In this document: in pieces, positions 1 through 5,755 of the stretch
How positions within the stretch are numbered: the stretch's first letter is position 1
Layout of the letters: each line of letters begins with the position of its first letter
Assembly (NCBI GenBank): GCA_023422975.1
Contig: JAFAGF010000040.1
Span: forward strand, 1 to 6,762
Length of the DNA: 6,762 nt
DNA from: Pseudomonadota bacterium
Lineage (GTDB): Bacteria; Pseudomonadota; Gammaproteobacteria; Burkholderiales; Burkholderiaceae_C
Direction of reading: 5' to 3'
Notes under the pieces: generated by a model
What the model saw: the letters and a program-made list of their open reading frames with translations, nothing else
What the model was told of the DNA's origin: nothing
Databases searched by the model: none
Position numbers and translations under genes: made by a program

Positions 1-374
1 GGCAGGTTGCGGCCGTGCAGCTTTTCGATGGCGTTTTCAATCGGCAGGCCGTGGCAGTCCCAGCCGGGTGCGTACAGCGCGTCAAAGCCTTCCAGTTGGC
101 GGCTCTTGACGATCATGTCCTTGAGGATCTTGTTCACGGCGTGGCCGATGTGCAGCTTGCCGTTGGCGTAGGGGGGACCGTCGTGCAAGATGAACTTGGG
201 CGCACCGCTGCGGGCGTCGCGCAGCTTTTTGTAGATGCCTTGCTCGTCCCACTGCTTGGCCCAGGCGGGCTCGCGCTTGGGCAGATCGCCGCGCATCGGG
301 AAGGGGGTGTCGGGCATGTTCAGCGTCGAACGATAGACAGACGCTTCGGGCTTGTTAGATTTCTGATCAGACAT
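1..374 (-). CDS. ileS: Isoleucyl-tRNA synthetase, N-terminal part (cut by window edge)
   Basis: Cytoplasmic class I aminoacyl-tRNA synthetase that charges tRNA-Ile with isoleucine; only the first 124 residues of a protein normally over 900 residues long are present. The reading starts [10 protein letters not shown]. It contains the block [16 protein letters not shown] (about residues 64-79) with the ATP-binding HIGH signature at 75-78, followed by NKILKD and then [10 protein letters not shown] (104-113), all typical of IleRS rather than ValRS or LeuRS. The ATG at 374 is chosen because the N-terminus matches family style; a weak AAGG (complement of 382-385) lies 7 nt upstream. It follows ribF on the same strand after 102 nt, the common ribF-ileS-lspA order, so co-transcription is likely. 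The C-terminal catalytic KMSKS motif and editing domain lie outside the window. Confidence 0.97.
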   Translation of the reverse strand, partial: MSDQKSNKPEASVYRSTLNMPDTPFPMRGDLPKREPAWAKQWDEQGIYKKLRDARSGAPKFILHDGPPYANGKLHIGHAVNKILKDMIVKSRQLEGFDALYAPGWDCHGLPIENAIEKLHGRNL

Positions 375-395
375 GGGGGAACCTTGAAAGCAGGG

Positions 396-418
396 TTGCC
401 CAGCGCCGTGCTGGGCAA
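396..418 (-). promoter_or_regulatory. Perfect 9-bp stem-loop in the ribF-ileS gap
   Basis: TTGCCCAGC (396-404) and GCTGGGCAA (410-418) are exact reverse complements separated by a 5-nt loop. The hairpin ends 21 nt before the ileS start codon. No T-run follows it on the minus strand, so it is not a standard rho-independent terminator. It may be an mRNA processing or stability element between the two cistrons, or chance in GC-rich DNA. The structure is seen directly; any role is inference. Confidence 0.4.
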
Positions 419-476
419 GAAAAGCGGGGTAGAGCACCGAGCGCAATGTCGGCGCCCGAGCTGACGAAGGCGAGCG

Positions 477-1511
477 TCAAATTCGGTCGCGCGTGGTTTG
501 GCGACGGGTTTCGGTGTACGAGGCGAAGAACGCACGCGCGTCATCGCAGTCTTTGGCAATGCCTGTAGTAAGGGCGGCCAGACTGTCGTATTTAAGCTCG
601 TCGTGCAGTTTGTGCAGAAGTTCCACGCGGATGATTTTACCGTAGGCACCTTCGCCACCCAGCTCGGCAGGCCAATCGAGGCAGTGGGTCTCTAGCAGCA
701 CCCGCCCGCCATTGACGTCATTAGGATCCAGTGAAGGGCGCACGCCCAAGTTGGCTACGCCACGCAAAGGTGTCTCATGCAAGCCATGCACATGCACGGC
801 AAAAATGCCTTGGGCGGCAGGCTTCCAGTGGTTAAAGCGCAAATTCAGGGTGCGAAAGCCGTCGAGCGCACCGGGGGTGGACTCGGCCAGTTGCCGGCCC
901 AGTTTGCGCCCATGCACCACATGGCCGGAGATGGTGTAGGGGTGGCCCAGCATTTGCGCGGCCAGTGCCATATCACCTTGGGCCAAGGCAGCGCGCACGG
1001 TGGTGCTGGAAACGCGCTCGCCGCGCACTTCGTAGCTGTTCATGCGCGCTACGTCAAAGCCTTGTGTTTGCCCAGTTTCGTCCAGCATGGCGTAGTCGCC
1101 CGCGCGCTGGGCACCAAATTTGAAGTCGTCGCCCACCAGCACGTATTGCGCACCCAAACCATCCTGCAGCACTTCCTGAATAAATGCCTGGGGAGACTGG
1201 CTGGCCAGCTTTTCGTTAAAAGGCAGTACGATGACCTGGTCCACACCGCAAAACTTCAACTGAGAGAGTTTGTCGCGCAGCGTACCTACCCGGGCAGGCG
1301 CCAGCTCGGGCTTTTTGAACTTCTCCGCAAAGTAGTCCCGCGGGTGGGGCTCAAACGTCAGTACGCAAGTGGGGATGTTGCGCTGCGCAGCTTCGGCGGA
1401 CAGCAGTGCCAGCATGGCTTGGTGCCCGCGGTGCACGCCATCAAAGTTGCCAATCGTGACTGCGCAGTGGGGAGCCAATCCGGGGTGCTTGAATCCGCGA
1501 AAAATCTTCAT
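477..1511 (-). CDS. ribF: Bifunctional riboflavin kinase / FAD synthetase
   Basis: Makes FMN from riboflavin and ATP, then FAD from FMN and ATP, in the cytoplasm. It has 344 residues, slightly longer than the usual 305-315. The N-terminal nucleotidyltransferase domain shows GNFDGVHRGH (21-30), TFEPHP (52-57), VGDDFKFG (126-133) and SSTTVRAAL (168-176). The C-terminal flavokinase domain shows GRKLGR (201-206), GVANLGVRP (251-259), ETHCLDW (274-280, with the expected catalytic Glu) and the closing YGKIIRVELLHKLHDELKYDS block (about 290-310). The usual contiguous GR-x-[LI]-GFPTAN motif is split: about a dozen extra residues follow GRKLG, and the PTAN part reads RTLN (220-223), keeping Thr and Asn. 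ATG at 1511 gives the family N-terminus; no clear Shine-Dalgarno precedes it. It is the first gene of the ribF-ileS unit and diverges from the HNH gene. Confidence 0.96.
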   Translation of the reverse strand: MKIFRGFKHPGLAPHCAVTIGNFDGVHRGHQAMLALLSAEAAQRNIPTCVLTFEPHPRDYFAEKFKKPELAPARVGTLRDKLSQLKFCGVDQVIVLPFNEKLASQSPQAFIQEVLQDGLGAQYVLVGDDFKFGAQRAGDYAMLDETGQTQGFDVARMNSYEVRGERVSSTTVRAALAQGDMALAAQMLGHPYTISGHVVHGRKLGRQLAESTPGALDGFRTLNLRFNHWKPAAQGIFAVHVHGLHETPLRGVANLGVRPSLDPNDVNGGRVLLETHCLDWPAELGGEGAYGKIIRVELLHKLHDELKYDSLAALTTGIAKDCDDARAFFASYTETRRQTTRDRI

Positions 1512-1525
1512 CGTGTGCTTTGGTT

Positions 1526-1554
1526 TTTATAGCTTGTAAAACCTGCCGTATGTG
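1526..1554 (-). promoter_or_regulatory. Candidate ribF promoter (weak)
   Basis: On the minus strand a TATAAA hexamer (complement of 1526-1531) sits 14 nt upstream of the ribF ATG. With a 17-bp spacer the -35 position reads CACATA (complement of 1549-1554), a poor match to TTGACA. If used, the 5' leader would be only about 8 nt, which fits the lack of a ribosome binding site. The same A/T-rich stretch may instead be a repeat relic. This is an inference from pattern only. Confidence 0.22.
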
Positions 1555-1671
1555 CCATGGTGGCAGTTTGTCACCGAAAGCAAGTATATTGTGCTGCAGA
1601 TGGACGGCGAACCAAGCCCGACGGTGGGCGCTCAGGCAGTTGCCCATCCCGTGGAAGGAGGCCGACCGTGA
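1552..1671 (+). CDS. Possible small ORF upstream of and overlapping the HNH gene
   Basis: A 39-codon frame reads from GTG 1552 (or a 23-codon version from ATG 1600) to TGA 1669-1671. It begins VPWWQFVTESKYIVLQMDGE and ends VEGGRP. Its stop overlaps the GTG start of the downstream HNH gene as GTGA, an arrangement typical of translational coupling. About 64% of third codon positions are G or C, and the residue mix looks more protein-like than the frame that extends the HNH gene upstream. The frame is open upstream only to TAA at 1537. No Shine-Dalgarno is seen before either start and I do not recognise the family. It could be a coupled leader peptide, the tail of a decayed gene, or chance. Confidence 0.3.
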   Translation: MPWWQFVTESKYIVLQMDGEPSPTVGAQAVAHPVEGGRP

Positions 1672-2267
1672 GAGTTTTGAAGCTGTCCGCCCATGGCTTG
1701 CCCCAGTCATGGATCACGCTGGAAGAGGCGGTGCTGCACTATGCGGCGGACGATGTGCGCTGGACCCTGGGAGCCTCCGTGGCGCTGTTTCGCGGCGGTC
1801 ATAACGCTGTGACAGGGCTGCAATCGTGCATTGAGGTGCACAGCATCATCGGCACCCGGGGCATCCCCCGGGTCAGTCCCCACGATCTGAAGCCGGGATT
1901 GACCAATGCCAAGCTGTTTGCCCGTGACTGCAATGTCTGTGCCTATTGCGGCAAAAGCTTTGAGGCCGATGCTCTGACCCGGGAACACATCCTTCCGGTG
2001 TGCCAAAAAGGGCAAAACACGTGGATGAATCTGGTCACGGCCTGCAAATCCTGTAACCACCGCAAAGGCCCCCGAACCCCGGAGCAAGCCCGCATGCCCT
2101 TGCTGTATGCGCCGTATGTGCCCAGTATTTGGGAAGACTTCATTCTGCGCAATCGCCGCATCCTGGCCGATCAAATGGAGTTTCTGCGCATGCATGTGCC
2201 CAAGACTTCGCGATTGGCCGTGCCCAAAGACCATGCAGCAGAGTTTGAATATTTCAGCAACGCCTGA
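1668..2267 (+). CDS. HNH endonuclease-family protein
   Basis: A 199-residue protein with an HNH (ββα-metal, McrA-like) nuclease fold in its middle. Zinc-ribbon pairs are CAYC (91-94) and CKSC (126-129). The HNH residues are His107 in TREHILP, Asn121 in TWMNLVTAC and His131 in CNHRKGPRTPEQA. The N-terminal part (about 1-60) has no motif I can name; the C-terminal part ends in LLYAPYVPSIWEDFILRN and a helical tail. I know this as a conserved single-copy protein of many Proteobacteria with no assigned role. It is not visibly paired with a methyltransferase or toxin-antitoxin partner, so a restriction role is not supported. The start is taken as GTG 1668 because AGGAGG (1656-1661) lies 6 nt upstream; the frame extends up to ATG 1557, but that extension is low-quality, Arg/Ser/Gly-rich sequence. 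Nuclease activity is an inference from the motif. Confidence 0.9.
   Translation: MRVLKLSAHGLPQSWITLEEAVLHYAADDVRWTLGASVALFRGGHNAVTGLQSCIEVHSIIGTRGIPRVSPHDLKPGLTNAKLFARDCNVCAYCGKSFEADALTREHILPVCQKGQNTWMNLVTACKSCNHRKGPRTPEQARMPLLYAPYVPSIWEDFILRNRRILADQMEFLRMHVPKTSRLAVPKDHAAEFEYFSNA
1854..1873. repeat. GC-rich perfect inverted repeat inside the HNH gene
   Basis: ACCCGGGG (1854-1861) and CCCCGGGT (1866-1873) are exact reverse complements with a 4-nt loop CATC. It lies in the codons for the TRGIPRV segment (about residues 63-69). The RNA hairpin would be very stable. The pairing is seen directly; it may simply follow from the amino acid sequence and codon bias. Confidence 0.5.
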
Positions 2268-2282
2268 ATTGGCCGTTTGCGA

Positions 2283-2324
2283 CATGGTGAAATCTAGGGT
2301 TTTCCCTTTATACGTGTCACCATG
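2283..2324 (+). promoter_or_regulatory. Inverted repeat enclosing the bestrophin start codon, with a 13-residue upstream ORF
   Basis: CATGGTGA (2283-2290) is the exact reverse complement of TCACCATG (2317-2324), and the second arm contains the bestrophin ATG. A smaller nested pair, AGGG (2296-2299) and CCCT (2304-2307), lies inside. In the mRNA the start codon would therefore be base-paired, and no Shine-Dalgarno is visible before it. The same stretch encodes a mini-ORF from ATG 2284 (MVKSRVFPLYVSP) whose TGA at 2323-2325 overlaps the bestrophin ATG as ATGA. This could couple translation of the channel to the upstream peptide, or the palindrome could be a DNA operator. The function is inferred. 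Confidence 0.4.
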
Positions 2325-3269
2325 ATTGTTCACGAGCGCCCGAACGGGCTGACCCTTTTTGTCATGCTGAGAGGGTCGATCTTGCAGCGCATTCGCTGGA
2401 AGCTGTGCTTGAACATCTTGCTGGCACTGCTGGTGACCTTTGCCCATGGCTATCTGTTTGACATCAAGATCACGGTCACGCCCATTCCCTTTACGCTGAT
2501 TGGTCTGCCGCTGGCCATTTTTTTGGGCTTTCGCAACAACACCGCGTACGACCGCTACTGGGAAGGCCGCAAGCTGTGGGGCGATTTGAACATTCGCGCC
2601 CGCGTGATGGCGCGCCAGTGCCTGAGTCTGATTCACGCTGACCAGCCCCTTGATCCGCACAACCGCGACGGTGATGTGCGGGTACGCGTGGTGCACCGGA
2701 CCTTGGCCCATGCCCATGCGTTGCGTGCACAGTTGCGCAACCACATGGATGACCGGGCCGTACAGCGCTGGCTCACGGACGAAGATTGGGACAAGGTGCG
2801 CAATATGGCGTTGGACTACCGGGGTGATGCCATCGTGCAGGCCAATGCCAACGATCTGGCGGATTGCATGCGTGCGGGGCGCATCGACCCCATCAACTAC
2901 AACAAGATGGACGAGACGCTCACCTTCATGACGTTTGCTGCCGCCTCGTGCGAGCGCTTGCGTCACACGCCCATGCCGTTTTCGTACACCTTGCTGCTGC
3001 ACCGCACGGCGCACCTGTACTGCTTCTTGCTGCCGTTTGGCTTGGTGGATGTGACCGGCTTCATGACTCCGTTTGTGGTGGCGATTGTGGCCTACACCTT
3101 CTTTGGACTGGATGCGCTGGGCGACGAGCTGGAAGAGCCTTTTGGCACGGACAACAATGACCTGCCCCTGGATGCCATGTGCCGCAGCATGGAGATGAAT
3201 CTGCTGCATTTGCTGGGCGATACGGAAATCCCGACGCCCATGCAGCCGGTGCATAGCAAGCTCACCTAA
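2322..3269 (+). CDS. Bestrophin-family anion channel (formerly UPF0187)
   Basis: An inner-membrane protein of 315 residues, a normal length for bacterial bestrophins, which form pentameric ion channels related to eukaryotic chloride channels. The signature IPFTLIGLPLAIFLGFRNN runs at about 55-73 and continues as TAYDRYWEGRKLWG (74-87). Hydrophobic segments lie near 29-47, 57-72, 225-245 and 247-263. The C-terminal block has CERLRHTPMPFSYTLLLHRT (210-229), LYCFLLPFGLVD (232-243) and EEPFGTDNNDLPLDAM (271-286), the acidic region close to the cytosolic neck. The start MIVHERPNGL is family-like, so ATG 2322 is preferred over Met15. It lies 54 nt after the HNH gene and could be co-transcribed; the terminator at 3350-3377 follows. 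The transported ion and physiological role cannot be read from the sequence. Confidence 0.93.
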   Translation: MIVHERPNGLTLFVMLRGSILQRIRWKLCLNILLALLVTFAHGYLFDIKITVTPIPFTLIGLPLAIFLGFRNNTAYDRYWEGRKLWGDLNIRARVMARQCLSLIHADQPLDPHNRDGDVRVRVVHRTLAHAHALRAQLRNHMDDRAVQRWLTDEDWDKVRNMALDYRGDAIVQANANDLADCMRAGRIDPINYNKMDETLTFMTFAAASCERLRHTPMPFSYTLLLHRTAHLYCFLLPFGLVDVTGFMTPFVVAIVAYTFFGLDALGDELEEPFGTDNNDLPLDAMCRSMEMNLLHLLGDTEIPTPMQPVHSKLT

Positions 3270-3294
3270 CGTCAGCCGGGTGGCAATCAACACA

Positions 3295-3323
3295 TTGACA
3301 CACCATGGGTTACGGTCGATAGA
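3295..3323 (+). promoter_or_regulatory. Candidate sigma-70 promoter just upstream of the terminator
   Basis: A perfect TTGACA (3295-3300) is followed after exactly 17 bp by GATAGA (3318-3323), which matches the -10 consensus at three of six positions. Transcription would start near 3330 and meet the terminator at 3350-3377, giving an RNA of only about 45-50 nt. There is no ORF for it to serve on the plus strand, so this may be chance. Low confidence. Confidence 0.2.
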
Positions 3324-3349
3324 CGGCGCACGATGCACGGCACCCATGC

Positions 3350-3377
3350 AAAAGGCCACCTTCAAGGTGGCCTTTTT
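3350..3377. terminator. Bidirectional rho-independent terminator between convergent genes
   Basis: GGCCACCTT (3354-3362) and AAGGTGGCC (3364-3372) are perfect reverse complements around a central C, so in RNA a 7-8 bp stem with a short loop forms. The stem is flanked by AAAA (3350-3353) and TTTTT (3373-3377), giving a T-run on both strands. It lies 80 nt after the bestrophin stop and 52 nt beyond the stop of the convergent dehydrogenase gene, so it can end transcripts from both sides. Confidence 0.9.
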
Positions 3378-3381
3378 GTTG

Positions 3382-3401
3382 ACCATGCACCGGCGCATGG
3401 T
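3382..3401 (-). repeat. Second stem-loop between dehydrogenase gene end and terminator
   Basis: ACCATGC (3382-3388) and GCATGGT (3395-3401) are reverse complements with a 6-nt loop. It has no T-run, so it is not a terminator on its own. It would form at the 3' end of the minus-strand dehydrogenase mRNA, just before the terminator, and may protect that end. The role is inferred. Confidence 0.35.
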
Positions 3402-3428
3402 GTGGGGACACGAATGGCTTATGTAGCG

Positions 3429-4547
3429 TTACGCGTCGCCAACGCCAGCAGTTTCCTGCATACGCGCCGACAGCTCGCCCAGGTGGTGCAGGCCGTCGCC
3501 GTAGGTCATCTCCAGTTGCGTCAGTTTCTTGAACTGGTGCGAGACGATGTACTCATCGGTCACGCCAATGCCGCCGTGCAGTTGCACCGCTTGCTGGCCC
3601 ACAAAGCGCATCGCCTGGCTCAGCTGCACGCGGGCGCGGGCAATCGCGCGGCGGCGTTGCTCGGCGGGCGTGTCCAGTTGCAGACTGGCGTAGTAGCTCA
3701 TGGAGCGGGCCAACTCCAGCTGCATCTTCATGTCGGCCAAGCGGTGGCGCAGGGCTTGGAAGCTGGCAATCGCCACGCCAAACTGCTTGCGCTGGTTCAG
3801 GTAGTCTGCGGTGATGGTCATCACCTGGTCCATCACGCCCACTGCTTCGGCGCACACTGCGGCGCTGCCGGTGTCGACGGCCAGCTCCAGGGCAGCCAGA
3901 CCTTCGGTGGTCACCAAGGTGGCGGGGCTGTGGTCGGCTTCCACCTCGGCGGCGCGGCTGCCATCCTGGGTGATGTAGCCTTGGGTGGTCACGCCGGGGG
4001 CGCTGCGCTGCAGCAGGAACAGGGCTTGCTGGCCATCCAGCATGGCGGGCACGAGGAAGGCGTCGGCCTGGTCACCGGCTGGAACTATGCTTTTATGAGC
4101 TGTTAGCGTATATCCATCGGGCGTTTGAGTCGCTTTTGACTCGCATTTGTTCAAACGGTAGCGGGCGCGGCGCTCTTGGTGGGCCAGCACCACCAGCGCT
4201 TCACCGCTGGCAATGCGGGGCAGCCAGTCGGCCTGCACCGCCTCCGGGGCGTACTGGCCGAGCACCTTGGCGGTGATCAAGCTTTGCGCCAAAGGCTCCA
4301 GCACCATGCCGCGGCCCATTTCTTCCATCACCACCATGGCTTCCACAGCACCCATGCCCATGCCACCACGCTCTTCGGCGACGTTCAAGGCCGTCAGGCC
4401 CAGTTCGGCCAAGGCGTTGTAGGTGTCACGGTTGAAGCCCCCGGCTGCAACGGCAGCGCGGCGGTGTTCAAAGGTGTAGGCCTTGTCTACCCAGCGGCGG
4501 GCCGCATCGCGCAGTTGCTGCTGGTCGTCAGAAAAATCGAAATCCAT
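3429..4547 (-). CDS. Acyl-CoA dehydrogenase small subunit (PimD-like)
   Basis: A 372-residue FAD-dependent acyl-CoA dehydrogenase fold, resembling proteins annotated as pimeloyl-CoA dehydrogenase small subunit. The N-terminal helical domain starts MDFDFSDDQQQLRDAARRWV. The C-terminal domain has RKQFGVAIASFQALRHRLAD (253-272), and the FAD-contact motif QLHGGIGVTDEY (322-333). The middle β-domain is degenerate: the usual EPGSGSD-type block is missing and HQERRARY (123-130) stands at about that place. At the medium-chain-type catalytic position (the YEGT motif) it reads YGDG (349-352), and no Glu is evident at the alternative helix position (around LELAVD, 220-225), so it probably does not supply the catalytic base. 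It follows the large-subunit gene by 17 nt, with GGGAGA upstream of ATG 4547. It most likely forms a heteromer with the neighbour; the true substrate is unknown. Confidence 0.9.
   Translation of the reverse strand: MDFDFSDDQQQLRDAARRWVDKAYTFEHRRAAVAAGGFNRDTYNALAELGLTALNVAEERGGMGMGAVEAMVVMEEMGRGMVLEPLAQSLITAKVLGQYAPEAVQADWLPRIASGEALVVLAHQERRARYRLNKCESKATQTPDGYTLTAHKSIVPAGDQADAFLVPAMLDGQQALFLLQRSAPGVTTQGYITQDGSRAAEVEADHSPATLVTTEGLAALELAVDTGSAAVCAEAVGVMDQVMTITADYLNQRKQFGVAIASFQALRHRLADMKMQLELARSMSYYASLQLDTPAEQRRRAIARARVQLSQAMRFVGQQAVQLHGGIGVTDEYIVSHQFKKLTQLEMTYGDGLHHLGELSARMQETAGVGDA
4086..4160 (-). repeat. Low-GC patch inside the small-subunit gene, possible interspersed-repeat relic
   Basis: This stretch is about 43% G+C, well below the rest of the gene by eye. 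It codes for about residues 130-154 (RLNKCESKAT through TAHKSIV). It carries a pair GAGTC (4127-4131) and GACTC (4138-4142), plus a wider TTTGA (4124-4128) and TCAAA (4151-4155). On the minus strand it contains AGCTCATAAAAGCATAG, resembling the AGCTATAAAA-type core of short interspersed repeats that I recall from Comamonadaceae genomes. The reading frame is intact. Repeat origin is an inference from memory, not from a search. Confidence 0.3.
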
Positions 4548-4564
4548 TGTGTTGTCTCCCTGTT

Positions 4565-5746
4565 TTAGCCCAGCAGTGTTTGAGCCACGATGTTGCGTTG
4601 CACTTCGTTGGAGCCGCCATAGATGGTGGTCTTGCGCATGTTGAAGTAGCTGCCTGCCAGCGGTGCATTGCCCACGGTGCCGCCGGGGAAGTGGCCTTGC
4701 CAGCCCGCTTCCATGGCTTCTTCGATGAACGGCAAGCTGTAGGGGCCGGCGGCCAGCATCATCAACTCGGCATAGCGCTGCTGAATCTCGCTGCCCTTGA
4801 TCTTGAGCAGGCCGGCAATGTCCAGCGAGTTCTTGCCACTCTTTTCGGCCGACAGCACGCGCAGCACCAGCATTTCCAGCGCAATGATGTCCACTTCCAG
4901 CAGGGAAATTTGGTCACGGAAGCGGCTGTCTTCCCACACGCCTTCTTGTTTGGCGATGCGTTTGAGGCGTTCCAGCTCGCGCTTGGAACGGTTCACATCG
5001 GCAATATTCGTGCGCTCATGGGCCAGCAGGTGCTTGGCGTAGGTCCAGCCCTTGTTTTCTTCGCCAATCAGCTGGTCAGAAGGCACCTTCACGTTGTCAA
5101 AGAAGACTTCATTGACCTCGCATTCGCCGTCCAGCAGCTTGATGGGGCGCACGGTCACGCCGGGGCTTTTCATGTCCAGCAGCAAGAAGCTGATGCCGGT
5201 TTGGGGTTTGCCTTCGTTGCTGGTGCGCACCAGGTTGAACATCCAGTCGCCGTGCTGGCCCAGCGTGGTCCAGGTTTTTTGGCCGTTGACGATGTAATGG
5301 TCGCCCACGCGCTCGGCACGGGTTTTGACGCTGGCCAAGTCCGAGCCCGAGCCGGGTTCCGAATAGCCCTGGCTCCACCACACCTCACCGCTGGCAATGC
5401 CGGGCAAAAAGCGTTGTTGCTGCTCGGGGGTGCCGTAGGCCATGATCACCGGGGCCACCATCACGGGGCCAAATGGCACCACCGCAGGGGTGCAGGCACG
5501 GGCACACTCTTCGGCGAACAGGTGCTTTTGCACCGCCGTCCAGCCGGGGCCGCCAAACTCTTTGGGCCAGCCGCTGGCCAGCCAGCCTTTCTTGCCCAGC
5601 ACTTTGGCCCAGCCTTGGATGTCTTCGCGGCTCAGGCGCAGGTCGTTGCGTACCTTGTCAGCCAGCGCGGGGTTGAGGTTGTCTTTGAGCCAAGCGCGTA
5701 CTTCTTCGCGGAAGGCCAGTTCTTCGGGCGTGTATGCCAAGTCCAT
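4565..5746 (-). CDS. Acyl-CoA dehydrogenase large subunit (PimC-like)
   Basis: A 393-residue FAD-dependent acyl-CoA dehydrogenase, resembling pimeloyl-CoA dehydrogenase large subunits (dicarboxylate or other acyl-CoA β-oxidation). The N-terminal helical domain begins MDLAYTPEELAFREEVRAWL, with GWPKEFGGPGW at 59-69. The β-domain FAD/substrate block is WWSQGYSEPGSGSDLASVKT (123-142), then NGQKTWTT (154-161). The C-terminal end has IYGGSNEVQRNIVAQ (375-389). The medium-chain-type catalytic Glu is replaced by Gly377 (YGGS). Glu244 in LLAHERTNIA (240-249) aligns by eye with the isovaleryl-CoA dehydrogenase-type base (LDLERLVLA) and is the likely catalyst. ATG 5746 is chosen over the upstream in-frame ATG 5827 because AAGGAG (complement of 5756-5761) lies 9 nt before it and the N-terminus is family-like. 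It is first in a two-gene operon with the small subunit. Confidence 0.93.
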   Translation of the reverse strand: MDLAYTPEELAFREEVRAWLKDNLNPALADKVRNDLRLSREDIQGWAKVLGKKGWLASGWPKEFGGPGWTAVQKHLFAEECARACTPAVVPFGPVMVAPVIMAYGTPEQQQRFLPGIASGEVWWSQGYSEPGSGSDLASVKTRAERVGDHYIVNGQKTWTTLGQHGDWMFNLVRTSNEGKPQTGISFLLLDMKSPGVTVRPIKLLDGECEVNEVFFDNVKVPSDQLIGEENKGWTYAKHLLAHERTNIADVNRSKRELERLKRIAKQEGVWEDSRFRDQISLLEVDIIALEMLVLRVLSAEKSGKNSLDIAGLLKIKGSEIQQRYAELMMLAAGPYSLPFIEEAMEAGWQGHFPGGTVGNAPLAGSYFNMRKTTIYGGSNEVQRNIVAQTLLG

Positions 5747-5755
5747 GCAGATGCT

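Noticed and set aside
777..1532. 251-codon plus-strand frame opposite ribF
   Set aside because: Antisense shadow; all RibF motifs are on the minus strand.
1568..1590. TTGTCA and TATATT as a promoter for the HNH gene
   Set aside because: The spacer is only 11 bp, far too short for a sigma-70 promoter.
1557..1667. Longer HNH start at ATG 1557 adding 37 residues
   Set aside because: The added segment is Arg/Ser/Gly-rich without family resemblance, while GTG 1668 has AGGAGG at good spacing and gives a family-like N-terminus.
1668..2267. HNH protein as part of a restriction or defence system
   Set aside because: No methyltransferase, helicase, toxin-antitoxin or mobile element is near it, and the neighbours are housekeeping genes; the family seems to be a conserved core protein.
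1707..3398. 563-codon open frame on the minus strand opposite the HNH and bestrophin genes
   Set aside because: It is rich in His, Gln, Arg and Ala with no recognisable domain and is antisense to two clearly recognised proteins; typical shadow of GC-rich coding sequence.
3333..4106. 257-codon open frame on the plus strand opposite the small subunit
   Set aside because: Starts inside the terminator region, has repetitive His/Gly/Ala/Gln composition, and is antisense to the recognised dehydrogenase.
477..5746. ribF and the FAD-using dehydrogenase pair as a functional flavin cluster
   Set aside because: They are separated by two plus-strand genes and a terminator, with no shared transcription unit; proximity looks accidental.
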